Assembly (NCBI GenBank): GCA_032173965.1
Contig: JAVUNC010000006.1
Location: 21,694,370 to 21,758,369 of the forward strand
DNA length: 64,000 nucleotides
Direction: 5' to 3'
Source of the DNA: Sitta carolinensis
Lineage: Eukaryota > Chordata > Aves > Passeriformes > Sittidae
Shown here: in pieces, positions 11,904-23,942 of the stretch
Position numbering within the stretch: position 1 is the stretch's first letter
Layout of the letters: each line of letters opens with the position of its first letter
The notes under the pieces: model-generated
The model's input: the letters and a program-made list of their open reading frames with translations, nothing else
The model's database searches: none
Told to the model about the DNA's origin: nothing
Translations under genes and position numbers: made by a program

Positions 11904-12860
11904 CATGAGCTCCTTTCCCAGAGTGTCTGGGCTGACTCATCTCTTCAAGGCCTTCTGTTTCCTCAGAGACCTTCCCAGGCAGAGAGTGTGAGGGACAGGG
12001 ATCACCTCTAGCTGGGAAGGACACTGGAGGACAGATGGGGACAAACAGCAAATAAAGGTGCTCACAGTTACCACAGAGCCCCTCTGCCTTTTCTGCAGCA
12101 CAGTTATTTCCACAGAGCATGGCCAAATCCCTTTAAGCACAAGAGTAAATGGTTCCTGCTGAGGTGAGGCCCAATGATGGAGCTGTGGAGCTCCTCACCT
12201 CAGGAACCCAGGCAGGTCCAAAGGACCAGCCCTGGCTGGAGGCAGTGGCCTGGCAGAGCAGTGGAGGTGAAGAAAAGGTGTGAAGGCACCACTCCATGCT
12301 TAACTTCTGACCTCCAGCAGCAGCTGGAGAGGGTGGCTGGTCCTGTCTTTCTCTGACACTGCTGCCTAGGCAGATGTGGCTTAATGCACTTTTATTTAAC
12401 CATGTCTGTGCCAAGCTTTAATGACAGAATCATTGATTTCTCTTTGAAGGAGTTGTGCACTGATTCCTGCTGTGGCTCATCCAGCTCCATGGCTCTCACC
12501 CCTCTTTAGCAGGTCCTGAAAGTACTTCATCCTGTCCTCGTATCCCCTGAGCTTTGCAGGGGCTATCAGCTGCCTTTGGTGGCTGGGTGGATAAACAGGG
12601 ACACGGAGTGGTCTCTCTGCCAGGCCTGTGACTGCAAGATGCCCCACACATAGCTTGATTGTCCAGGTCCAGGTCACTCCGTGCCTCAGTTTCCCCTCTC
12701 TAAGGTGAGAGTGCTGCTACACAGTCTTTCCTGCCTTCTCCAAGCAGAGGACAAGACACCCTGTGGCCCACCAGCATCCTCCCATACCATCTCTGCAATA
12801 CTCTGGGGTCTTCTCAGGGATCTCAGTTTTATATTGAGATCCTGGAAATCTTTTCCCACC
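11904..12860. other. Intergenic, no gene seen
   Basis: Unique sequence between two CR1 copies. No coding or regulatory feature recognised. Confidence 0.5.
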
Positions 12861-13345
12861 AAATCACAGAATCACGTTAGAAAAGGCCTCCAATATCATC
12901 AATATTGGATTGATCACCACCTTGTCAACCAGACCTGAGCACTGAGTGCCATGTCCAGTCTTTTCTGGAACATTTCCAGGGGTGGTGACTCCTGGCTGGC
13001 CCATTCCAATGCCTGACAATCCTTTCCATGAAGAAATTCCTCCTGATGTCCCACCTGAATCTTCCCTGCTGTTTGCTTTCATTCTGCCACTGGTTCCCTG
13101 GGAGCAAAGCCTGACCCCACCAGGCTGCACCCTCCTGTCAGGGAGTTGTGGAGAACAAAAAGGTCTCCCTGAGCCTTCTTTTCTTCAGGCTGAGCACCCC
13201 CAGCTCCCTCAGCTGCTCCTCACAGTCCTTTCTCTCCAGTTCTGCATCTCATGGCAAGGCAGCCAGCACATGGTCAATCCCACCAGCCCCAAACGTGTTC
13301 CAGGTGATCTCTCCTCACTCCCAGCTCACTCCAGGCTTTGAAAAT
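12861..13345 (-). mobile_element. CR1 LINE, minus strand
   Basis: Starts with the tail region 'aatcacagaatcacgttaga', then 'ggggtggtgactcctggctg', 'gaagaaattcctcctgatgt', 'agggagttgtggagaacaaa', 'caggctgagcacccccagct'. The distal boundary (about 13240-13345) is approximate. Confidence 0.88.
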
Positions 13346-13959
13346 CCCCTCTACCTGAGCCACACCATTGCACAACCTCTTCCTTTGCATTATCTCAGCA
13401 CCTCCCAATTCACTGGGGCCACCACAGAGCACCCCAGCAAGAGCCATGAGGGGCTGGCAGCTCCCCCATCCTCTGCAGCTCTCCCACCTCCTGCTCCTTT
13501 GCAGGATTCTTGGAAATCCCGCTGGGTTTTGTTTGGGTTTCTGCAAACACCCTCTTGCCTGGGTTCTCTTGTTCACCTCCCAGTTTTCTGCTCCCTTGGA
13601 AGGGGCTTGGCACACTCTGGAAAAGATAAAGTGTGAGTTTTCTGTCTCCACAGGTGAGCTTTCTGCACGGGGATCAGCAAGGAGCCCTCACACACGGGGA
13701 AAACATTCGCCTGATTACGCTCTGCCACCGCCAAAGCTCTTGTTGGCAGCGGGTACTCAGTGCAGGCAGCTTGGAAAAGGGGGGAAAACACAAAAACCAG
13801 CAAAGCGAGAGAGGCGTGGAGCTCGTAGGATGGGGCAGTGGGGGAAGACAAGAGGTGGTGCTAAAAGAGCAGCAAGACAGGGATGCTGGGCACCACGGGG
13901 CAGAGGATGAGGGGATAATTCCCAGGGGCAGGGATATGCCATCTGTAAAAACCCTTTTG
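13346..13959. other. Intergenic, no gene seen
   Basis: GC-moderate unique DNA with overlapping frames of 92-180 codons on both strands, none recognisable. Confidence 0.5.
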
Positions 13960-14540
13960 GGCTGTTTTTATAGGGAGCGAGGTGGTAAAACCACATTCGC
14001 TAGCAAATGATTTAAATATTGCCAGTCACGTCACATTGTGGTTGTTTGGAAATAATTATATCCATATCACAGACAGTAAATAATAGATGTGCTTTCACTA
14101 ACATTTTATTCATGTTCTGTTTTAATATGGCAAACTTAGAAGTAATTTAATCTCCCAGTAAATTGAACTGGTAGGGGGTTCTTCACACAGAAGATTGCAA
14201 GTTATTAATTCCAGGCAGTCTTCATCTTGTACAATTAGTCACTGTTTGCAGCTGGAAATGTTTTATTAATTTTCCATAGCAGTTGATTTTCCACAGTTTT
14301 CTCAGTTTAAATTAAGCAGTAAGAGCCGCTGTTTCTTCTTAAATAAATTTCCTTTCCACAAAAATACATGCCTCTGGCTATGTCAATTTTCCCGTTTGAT
14401 TAAAGTGCCAGCAGGCAATTAATAACTTAATGCATTTTAAAGTACTTTTGGAAAAGTAATTTGAATAGCCAAACTTGTATATTTGAATTGATTGTTGCAG
14501 AAGATTTAACACACATTCTTAAATCACAGAACCTTGTAAA
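13960..14540. other. Candidate conserved non-coding block
   Basis: A 580-bp AT-rich stretch with no repeat and no open frame, dense in TAAT/ATTA cores, with a CRE-like 'gtcacgtcac' at about 14025 and an 'agtaatttaatctcccag' segment at 14142. Candidate developmental enhancer; this is inference from composition only. Confidence 0.35.
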
Positions 14541-14874
14541 GGACAAATGAAGAGTTGCAGAAGAAGCAGCCACCATCCAAGACAGAAACAGAGGGATCTT
14601 CTAAAGCTCCTTCTGTTCTAGGATTGTCACCCAGATTGTGGTCCTGGGAGAGGGGCTGGGGCCTGGTTCATTGGAGGGTTGCAAGAGAAGGGATTTGCTG
14701 TGTTGGCTGAGCTCCTTGGAGATGAGGTCCTTGGGAAGCCCTGAGGAAAGGAGCTGCCCTGGTAAATTGTCCCTTCTCCACTGCGTGGGTTGGGACATTC
14801 CCAACCCCAGTAGAGGCTCCCAGGGCCAGCAGGAATCTGCTCTCAGGTGGGTCCCAGATTATCCCCTGATTCCA

Positions 14875-15215
14875 TCCACTTCCATGTGGAGGGACACCTT
14901 CCACTAGATGAGGTTGCTCCAAGCCCTTTCCAACCTGGCCTAGAATTCACTTCCGGGGATGGGGCAGCCACAGCTTCTCTGGGCCACCTGTGCCAGGGCC
15001 TCTCCATCCTCACAGGGAAGAATTTCTTCCTAATAACCCATCAAAACGTACCCTTTTTGTTTGAAGCCATTCCCTCTTGTCTTGTCACTTCATGCTCTTG
15101 AAATATCCCTCACCATCCCTCTTGAAGGCTCTCTTCAGGCACTGGAAGGCTGCAACTAGGTCACACCAAAGCCTTCTCCTTTCCAGGCTGAGAATTCCCA
15201 ATTCCACCAGCCTTT
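14875..15215 (-). mobile_element. CR1 LINE, minus strand
   Basis: 'gacaccttccactagatgag', 'ggaagaatttcttcctaata', 'gaagccattccctcttgtct' and 'ggcactggaaggctgcaact' in CR1 reverse-strand order. Confidence 0.9.
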
Positions 15216-15345
15216 AGCCATCAAGAATTTCATCATATCCAATCTAAACCTGCCTTCTGTCAATTTAAAACCATTCCCCCTTGTCCTCTCCCTATCTGCT
15301 TGTGTAAAAAGTCACTCTCCATGTTCATCTCCACACCCATGGTTA
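15216..15345 (-). mobile_element. Second CR1 fragment, minus strand
   Basis: 'aagaatttcatcatatccaa', 'aaaaccattcccccttgtcc' and 'gtaaaaagtcactctccatg' repeat a part of CR1 already passed in the preceding copy, so this is a separate insertion joined to it. Confidence 0.75.
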
Positions 15346-18240
15346 AACCCATGCCCTTTCCCACATCTCTCCAGGGTCAGGCTCAGCAGGAGCAGCTCAG
15401 CACAAGCCCCTCCTGTGATCCCACACAGAAACAGGGACCTCCAAAAGCCACCTCACCCATGCCTGGCTCTCAGGTGGGATCAGCAGCTTCCAGACTGGGG
15501 AGATGTTTGTCTCACTGGCTCGTGAGACCCCACCACATCCCCTGGGCCCCCAGGCAGGCTCTGCTGCCCTTCCAAGGACCCTGGCATGGCATGTTGGATG
15601 CATTTTCCTGGGAAGCTGAGGCTGGGTGTGCTGAGGTCACAGTGGGCAGGCGTGTGGGGTGTTTCTCCTCTCTCACCTGACACCCTGATCCAGCAAAGCC
15701 CTTAAGAGCCCTCATAAATATAACCAGATAAACACCCCCTTTGAGACGGTGGCATTATTCCCCTGCTTGCCTTAAAGCAGGCGCTTAAGGACTTTGTTGG
15801 ATTGGATTTGAAATGCTTTAGCCCTCGTCTTTATCTGCCTTAAAATCAATCTTGGAATAAGGGCTGTCTCGTATTTGTTATTCCTTTCAAGACATCAGCA
15901 ATCCCATCAACATTTCCTCCTTTCTGCAGAAGTTGAGGAATTCTGTGGCATCGCCCAACTGCGAGGAGCTGGGGCACCATGAGAGACAAGTGTGAATTTC
16001 ATCTGGTGCATCCACCAGCTGGAAAGAGATTACTTTTCTCAATGCTGAGCTGACTTTTCTGACCACCTAGAGCCAAATGTGGGGTGGCAGGAGGGGAAGG
16101 GGTGGGTGATTCATGTCGTGGCTATCAGCGTTTCACACATCTGAGAGCACGGCGTGCCCCAGCTGAGAACTTCAATTCACTTAGTGCCAGCTGAAATGGC
16201 AGCTGTGTTGGATTGATAAAAAATAATAATCATGATGAAATAATAAGATTAATGCCAGCTAGTGCTGTTTAACCAAAAGGTCATTTTGACAAAGGTAACT
16301 TTTATCAGAAAGCATCAAAATATCAGGTTCCTTTGTGATTTTTTTGAGGAGAGGGCACTAAGAAGACAAAGTGGCGATGTTGAACGTGCCAGGACTTTCC
16401 TAGGCTGTGGCATTTGGCTGGAAGCAGCTCCCAGTCTGCAAAGAGCAGGTTCTCAGCTCCAGGGACATCGTGGCCAAAGCTCTGCCATGACCAGCACCAG
16501 GCTCTGTGTCCCAGCAGAGGAACTCCCCCTCAAACCATATTCCTTTGGGTCAACTCTCAGGGTTTTATTTTTCTCTAATTTCCTGAAACTGTGGGGAAGT
16601 TTCTGATTTCTCCACTGAAAAACACCTTCCTGCTTGCCTTGTAAACCCAATTCATCACTCCAGTTCCCACCTGCCCTGCCTGGTCCCTCTGGGCAGCCTT
16701 GGCTCTCCAGGGACTGCTCAGGTTATGCCAGCACTGCCAGTCTGGCCTTTCCTCCCTGAACTGGCTCAGTGCCCATCCTAAGGATGATGGGGCTAAAACA
16801 CAGACAAATGAAAACGAAAAAAAAAAAAAAAGGTTGTAAAGCTCTGCTCCTTTCCTGGGGCTGTGGCAGAAGGAGAAAAGTTGATTGGGAAGAATAAGCT
16901 TGCACCCAGCCATGCTGTCAGCCTCAGGTTCCACGTCTTTTGTAAGTTCCTGGGCATCCCAGGACCAGAACTGGGGGGCTGTCCCCTCCTTTCCTGCTCC
17001 TCCTGCCACCATATGCTCAGGGTGGTTTGTATCCTCCTGGCTGTGCACCCTCCAGCAGAACCCAGTTACAACCAGTTTCAGCAAGTGAGCAGTGGAATTG
17101 CTTTATTTTTACCTTTGGAAGCAAGAGGTGGTTCCCAGGGAAAGCCAAAAGTATCTTTTCTCCTGGATTTGGCTGCTGAAGTGTGGGACTGTGCTGTTTC
17201 CATCTCAGGAGCTGCTCTGCCACTGCTCCCAGATCAAATGCAAACAGGAGCTGTGGGAGGCCAGCCCGTCTCTAACTGCGTGAATCCATCTGAAGGGAAG
17301 AGACAAAATCCCCAAATCTTGAAATAATGAAAACAAAGATATCCAAGTAATAAAATCTGCGAGAAGCACAAAGACAACATAACTCAGATCTCAGCTGGCT
17401 CAAAGAAAGTGTCCATTAACAAGGGATTAGCAGGAGGGAAGTACACAACCAGTCAATAGGAAGTGAAAACACACCACGCAGTCATCCAATATCACGGCCC
17501 AATGCAGGGAAGGATGTGTTGGTAAAATCAGAATAACAGCTACTCCAGAAATCTATCAAATAAATAAAAAAAAAAAAAGTGCTGCCAAACCTGCCTTTGC
17601 TGTGGAGCCTGCTTCTTAAGATACCTTGAAAACCAGAGATTTTTGCTTGTATTTGGGCTATCTCCTCAGAGATTTGGACCTTTGGGGTGCCTTCTTCACA
17701 TAAACAGGAATAAAAAATCAGTGAGATTGATTGCATTCTCCCCACTGCTGTTTTTCAGCTAGTCTGAAAGGGTCCCAAACTCTTCCTTCCCAAAATTGCC
17801 TTGTAATCACTTGTTTGAAAGGCACCGGTGGCTTGTGGAGTATTTCTTCAAAAGCAGGGCAGGAGCAAGTGCTGTGTAATTAGATATGCAGAGAGCATAG
17901 CGTGTGTGGGTGATACATTCATTTGGAGTAATTCACACACTTGCACTTCCATCGTTATTTAGAGATTAAACCAGTTCAGCTCCTTAGTGCTCACGTCTGC
18001 CCAACACCCCCGTGGGCTGCAGGCACCGGGGTCCCTCCTGAAGCCACAAAATATTAAACCCCATCCCAAAATGTTGCTCTGACACGAGTGTTCAGAGCAA
18101 AGCCTTATTTTAGCAACTCTGAGGTTTAGCTGCTCTGTGTCAGGAGGATGGGGGAGAGGCTGGGTGGAACCCCACACCCCTCCACGGTGATTCACAGCCC
18201 CCTGGGGGGGTCAGCCCAGCTGCATCGGAAACAGGGACAG
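15346..18240. other. Intergenic, no gene seen
   Basis: Unique DNA. AT-rich, CNE-like parts are at about 15710-15910 and 16180-16330. Short A-runs occur at 16819-16832 and 17567-17578. A 169-codon minus frame at 16575-17084 has no domain and is treated as chance. Confidence 0.5.
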
Positions 18241-18251
18241 GTTCTAAATAG

Positions 18252-18300
18252 GGGCTTAATCTGAGTTAAAATTAAACGGGCTTAATCTGGGCTTAATCTG
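18252..18300 (+). promoter_or_regulatory. Three copies of GGGCTTAATCTG
   Basis: The 12-mer GGGCTTAATCTG occurs at 18252, 18278 and 18289. Each holds a TAATC core, the type bound by K50 (bicoid/OTX/PITX-like) homeodomains, although TAATCC is preferred over TAATCT. OTX2 is a gene neighbour of TMEM260 in amniotes, so a regulatory role is conceivable. A local short duplication is the simpler reading. Confidence 0.35.
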
Positions 18301-18937
18301 AAATAATACCTCCGGTGTTCTGGGTGTATGGGCAGAGTCTTTGCCGAGCCCTGGGCAGTGCTGCCAGGCAAGCTGGCTGGCACAGCAGCACCCTGCTGCC
18401 TCCTGAGATCTGCTCTGGGTCTCTGTGGCCACCAGCACACACGCCCTCATCCTGACCACCCTCTGCAGGCTGGACACTTCTGAGTGCAAGGCGTAAATCT
18501 GTTGGATTTGTAGGTTTGTGAAGGCCCTGGAGTCAGTGGAACTCCTCAACCAGTGCAGGTGCTGTTGTAGGTGGCACACAGCTGTGCGCCCTGCACCTGA
18601 GTGTGGCACATGCTGTCAGGGTCCCCTCAAGGCAGTAATCACAACAAAAAAAGGCCCCGAGGTAAAGGCTGTGGGCTAGCTGCCCATCCTGCTGGGTGCA
18701 GGTGAAACCATTGCCCTGAGCCTGGAAGAAAAGGAAACTGCAATGGGTACAACAGGGAGGATGGGAGGGAAGTGTGACAGACCTCAGGGACAGGGTCACC
18801 CTGGCAGCACAGGCGCAGTAGGACCCTGCTGGGGCTCAGCCCAGCACCAGCATCAGACACTTGCACTCCAAACATGAAAAAAAGTAGCAGAAGGCAGTTT
18901 CAGGAGCAGATGAGAGGCTCTCCTACCACCAAAGTCC

Positions 18938-19170
18938 ATACATTCATAGGAGATCCTGAGCTGGAAGGGGTCCCCGAGGATCATCCAGTCCAACTCCTGT
19001 CCCTGCACACACACCCCAACAATCCCACCCTGTGCCTGAGAGCAGTGTCCAAACACTCCTGGAGCTCTGGCAGCCTCGGGGCTGTGCCCATTCCCTGGGG
19101 AAGAACCTTTCCTGAAATTCAACCTAAACCTGCCCTGACTCAGCTTGATGCCATTCCCATGGCCAAAACC
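18938..19170 (-). mobile_element. CR1 LINE, older subfamily, minus strand
   Basis: 'gatcctgagctggaaggggt', 'gatcatccagtccaactcct', 'agcagtgtccaaacactcct' and 'gcagcctcggggctgtgccc' follow an older CR1 type read in reverse. Confidence 0.82.
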
Positions 19171-20355
19171 CAGTGCAAGCAAAAAGAGACCTTTTAACTT
19201 CCTTATTGGAGCCAATGTACAGCTGATCCCTAATCCACCCCACAGCCATCTCAGCACCCTTCAGAGGCATCAGCAGGGCCTGCCAAAGACCTCTCCAGCT
19301 CTTCCAGCACCCCAGTGAGGGCAGGGTATGCACCCAAGGTCTTGCCTGCCTTGCCAGAGGACCTGGGCACTTCCAGCTCAGAGGTTTCTGCTCCCTGGGT
19401 TTGCAAATTTAAAGCAAAAGTGGTTTTGAGGTCGTGTGCCCTGAATCCTGCTCCAGCCTGATGGATTAAGGTGAGCATTGGTCCGAGAGGCATCACCTGA
19501 CATCAACTGGCGCCTCTGGCAGCAACTCCTGGGTTGGGGGAGAAGTTTTACAGCTTGGCTTTGCTTTCTGCCTGGCAATTGGCACACAAACGCCCGCTCC
19601 CCAGAAAATAATGTACATTGTCCCGAGGATTTATGTGTTGCCAGCTGCAATTTATGAGATTCTGCAAGCTCTGCTGGTAGCTTTGTATACTGGAGGTTTC
19701 ATTTTAGAGTCATCAGCCACAGATTATGCCTGCAAGGGGTGCCTGTCTTTAATCTCATTTTTGAAGGAATAAATGTTATTAGTTTTGATGAATTAATGGT
19801 ATTTAGGTGTGCAAGGTTAGCATGAATTAATGTCCACCTATTTCTGTTGTGTGGCTGACTATTGTAAAAGGACTCTGGTAAGCAATCTTTACACAGTCTC
19901 TTTTTTTCGTCCCCTTCATTCTTTTCTAATGCTCTTTTAGGGCTTAAAAATAATGTTTGAGATTTCTTTTTTTCGTCTTTCTTTTTAAGTAAAAAGAAAT
20001 ATTGAAGATTTTCCCCTGGGTAGAGCTGACATTAACTTAGCCACTGCTGAGTCACGGAAGGCTAACAAGCATTTGGGAGCCCAACCAAAAGGCTCTGATT
20101 TATGGATGCTGCAGGTGGAGGAATAATTCATGGCATAGCTCAGCTTTCTGGGGAGGTCTGGCATTGCTGAGGGTTGTGGATTTACTGGCTTATGGAAGAG
20201 CACCAAGAGAGGAGTTGCAGGGGACCTGCCACCTCTGAAGTGGGTCACAGGAGTGCAGGGCCACTGGGATCTGCTGCCTCATGGAGCCAGGGACCACAAG
20301 CCCCTTTAGGAGCTGTTCACCTTCTGCTTACACCACATATTTTCATTTTACCTGA
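19171..20355. other. Intergenic; candidate conserved part at 19650-19960
   Basis: No gene. The part at 19650-19960 is AT-rich, free of repeats, with repeated 'gaattaatg' elements (about 19790 and 19823). It may be conserved non-coding DNA (inference). Confidence 0.4.
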
Positions 20356-20640
20356 GAATCATTGAGTCACAGAATGGTGTGGGCTGGAAGGAACCCTAGA
20401 GACCATCCCACCCCAACCCCCTGCCATGGCAGGGACACCTTCCACTATCCCAGGGTGCTCCAAGCCCTGTCCAGCCTGGCCTGGGACACCGCCAGGGATG
20501 CAGGGGCAGCCACAGCTGCTCTGTGCCCCCTGTGCCAGGGCCTCACCACCTTCACCCTCAGGCAAGAATTTTTTCTGTATATCTAATCTGAATTTCCCCT
20601 TTTTCACTTTAAACCCATTACATTCTTCTTAAACTTCCAT
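20356..20640 (-). mobile_element. CR1 LINE, minus strand
   Basis: 'gagtcacagaatggtgtggg', 'ccccctgccatggcagggac', 'gggtgctccaagccctgtcc' and 'gggcctcaccaccttcaccc' in order. Confidence 0.92.
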
Positions 20641-20867
20641 GTTTTCCTTTGACCAGGATCTACCAGCTCTGATAATTACAAAACCTCGTTTCCCCTGGCT
20701 GATTCATGATCTTTGTAACCTGGCTCGTTTGGGGTCCACGCTGTCCATAGATCAAGGCAAGTGTGATGCTTCTACTTGTTTGAGATGGAATAAAATAAGC
20801 ATAAAATTGGGTTTTGAAGAGATGTGCCATGAACACCTAGACCAGAAATTTATTTATAGATCCCTGG

Positions 20868-20992
20868 CAACATCCAAGGAAGGTTGGAGAGGCTTGGAAC
20901 AACCTGGTCTAGTGGAAGGTGTCCCTGCCCATGGCAGGGGGTTGGAATGAGATGAGCTTTAAGGTCCCTTCCAACCCAAATAATTCTATAAT
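20868..20992 (+). mobile_element. CR1 LINE, 3' end, plus strand
   Basis: 'ggcttggaacaacctggtct', 'tggaaggtgtccctgcccat', 'aaggtcccttccaacccaaa', then the tail ATTCTATAATTAAATG. Confidence 0.9.
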
Positions 20993-23783
20993 TAAATGAT
21001 TGTCAACAACCTGGGGACTGAGAACACTGATCATTAAAAAATCTAAGATTTCTCGTCCTTCCCTTGGTCCCACCAACTGGGGACTTGCTCTGATAAAAGA
21101 TAATAAGATCTAAGATCTGACAGTGTTATCTAGATGGAAGGAACCTTTAACTGAAGATTTTTTTCCTTTCCTAATGAGGAGTCTCCAGGAACAGGCAGGG
21201 AATGCCTGTACTGCTGGAAGGATCCAGGTTTTATTGTGCTTGCCTTTTTGAAATGCTGTGTTATCTGGTGACAGCTACAGAGCCTTCCCCAAAATTGTTC
21301 GTTACAGTGCATTTGCTGAAAAAAATTGAACACAAAAGACCTGAACCCCTTTACAAGGGAAGCACCTGTAGTACTGATAGGCTTCTTTCTCCCATATAGG
21401 TATATTTAGGAATAACAAAAAGTCTGTGTAAAACTGCCTTGAGCTGTTCTTTAAGTTAATTATCACTTCTTTTGGTACTATGAATGGTTGTTCAATGACA
21501 CTGTCAGTGAGTGGAATGAACCAAATTACTTTAATTATGGAGTAATTGCACAGAGTGATGGTAATTAAATCTTGATCAGTTTAAGTGAGTGAATTAATTG
21601 CTCCAACTCGGAATGCACACCGCAGCAAGAGGAGTTGTTTTGTAGTTTAATTAACACCAACCACTAAATTCTTATCATATCTAAAATGCAGACAATTAAT
21701 GAGTTTGATTCTGCTCTCACCTTAATAGGAACTAGGACAGAATGCATGCTGAGAAAGGTAGTTGTGGTAGCAAAATGACAGAAAACTTAATATTCCTGTC
21801 AGTGGTGGAGATACATTAGCTATACTCTCTGCTTTGCCTTGCAGTGAAATGTGCAAATAGAAATATTTCCATATAATTAGCTCCTGGCCCCATTTTGTTT
21901 CAGTACTTGCTGATCTGCCGAACAGGAGACATTGCCAAATTTGTTAATGTTTTCAGTTCAGCTGCCTGTGTTTCCAGGTGATTTTTAGCCTCTTCTCCCT
22001 GTGTTCTCCAGCGTGCTGTTCCCAGCCTGGATAAATGAGCTGCCACTTTCCCTTGTGCCACGTGCAAAGGTGCTGCCATCATTTTGGGGGTGTGGTGGTG
22101 ACACAGACCACTCCTTAAGGCAATGCCCACCTTCTGCCTCACCTGACAGCCTCCCAAAAGCGGCTCCTCTCCGGGGAAGGTCTTTGCTTCTCTTCTTTTC
22201 ACTCCTGCCATGATAAAATCTTCCTGAAGGGTCAGGGGACATAGAGGTTGTGGCGTTGAAAAGAGGGAGGAAAGCTGCAAACGAACCTACAAGTGCTTTC
22301 CACAAGTGGCACTGCTTAAGGGACACTTAAATATAAAGAAGGGAATTCCCAGCAGATGATGTGTCTGTGGGTTCAGAGTCTTAATTTTTAGCTTAATCTT
22401 GGAGATTAGAGGAGGGGGGAAACTCCCTGGACTGATACCAAATGAGGAACTTGGCTTAAAGGTGATCTTAAATAGTAAAATATCTCTCCTGAACATCTGT
22501 CTGGTGCACTTTCACAGACAGACAGACAGCTCCAGCTTTCACAACAGTGTGAGGAGGTGATAATTTACCCTGCAGAGAAGCTGGAGGAGGTGTGACCCTG
22601 AGCTGGACATTCATGAGGTCACACCCACCATCCCACCAGGGCACTGGTGGCCACTGGCCAGCACCTTGGAGGGCAGTGACCACAGTGGGAATGCCATGGC
22701 TTCAGTGGCACCGAGGCTCTACAGGTGTCATGTATTTAACTGGAATTTGCACCCCTGAAATCTCTGAATTTGACCGAACATGGGTGAATTTTGAATTTTT
22801 TTTGTTTTTAATTTTGAAATGCAGAAAAGCACTCGGCCGTGTGACCAGGGACACTGCCCAGCTGGCAGTGCCAGAGCAGCTGCCTCTTCGTTAGCTCTGG
22901 TTTCTGCTTCCTCTTTAATTGGTGCTCAGAGCCAGCACTGTCATGGATCTGCAAGGCTGCTCTGCCCAAGGCCAGCTCTTGATCAAATTTTCCACATCTC
23001 ATCCCGACCTTGGTCACATTCCCTCACTCCTTCCACATCCCCACTCGGCTCCATGTCTTGGACACAGGCACAGCTACAGGAGATAATTCCCTGCTGAGTG
23101 ATATCTCCTCTGATTTGAATTGCTGTCAGTGGCAAAACACCATCTTTTGGAAGAGAAAGAAAGAACCTGCTGAATTAGAGGTATTTCTCCATCCATTTGC
23201 AAGATTTCATGGAGTTAATTTGAATACATGGCTCCCGTGGCTGCCATGACAAAATCAGAGCCCTAGAGAAGGCCAAAGGATTCCCATTTGTAGGGATTTT
23301 TGATCCCCTGAGGCATGCTCAGCTTCTGCTAAGGACTCAAGCCACGTAAAGGGTTTAGCTAGCAGCTCCCTCCTCCTCCAACACCATCAGACTCACAAAC
23401 TAGTTTTCATTTATTTCAAAGTGTTTTCCTACAGTTTTCCCAAAATAACATGGCAGCACAATGTCTGGGGCTCACTACCCAGCATCCTAGCTTTTTTTAA
23501 AAAAAAATTTTTTTCTCTTTTTCTTTTGTGACTTTGCTTGTGGACTGGTGCACAATGTTGGCCTGGGTTATGTCCTGAAGATACTTGAAGGCAAGAGGGT
23601 TTTTTTCATTCTGAAAACTGAGCCTCTTGAGTGAAAGGGCCTGTTGTTTGATTTTTGTGGTGCTGGAGTAGTTGGCCAAAGGACTTGCAGCAGCTCGAGG
23701 TTGCTGGGTTGAAAGCAGCATCACGACTTATGTCCATAGCAGGAAGTGCTGCCTAACCTGTGTGAGAGGGTGGGAAATGCCAA
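20993..23783. other. Intergenic; candidate conserved part at 21430-21900
   Basis: No gene. At 21430-21900 there are many TAATTA/ATTAAT cores, no repeats and no open frame; a candidate regulatory block by composition. The remainder is ordinary unique DNA, with a short A/T run at 23492-23513. Confidence 0.4.
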
Positions 23784-23942
23784 ATCACTGAGTCACAGCA
23801 TTCCAGAATAGTTTGGATTAGAAGGGACCTTAAAGATCATCCAGCCCCACCCCATGCCAAGGGCAGGGACCCCTTCCACTATCCCAGGGTGCTCCAAGCC
23901 CCATCCCACCTGGCCTGGAACAGTGCCAGGGATGGGGCAATC
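23784..23942 (-). mobile_element. CR1 LINE, 3' end, minus strand
   Basis: 'aatcactgagtcacagcatt', 'gaagggaccttaaagatcat', 'ccaagccccatcccacctgg', 'acagtgccagggatggggca'. Confidence 0.9.

Noticed and set aside
16575..17084. 169-codon minus frame
   Set aside because: Includes a poly-Phe run from the A-tract at 16819; no family.
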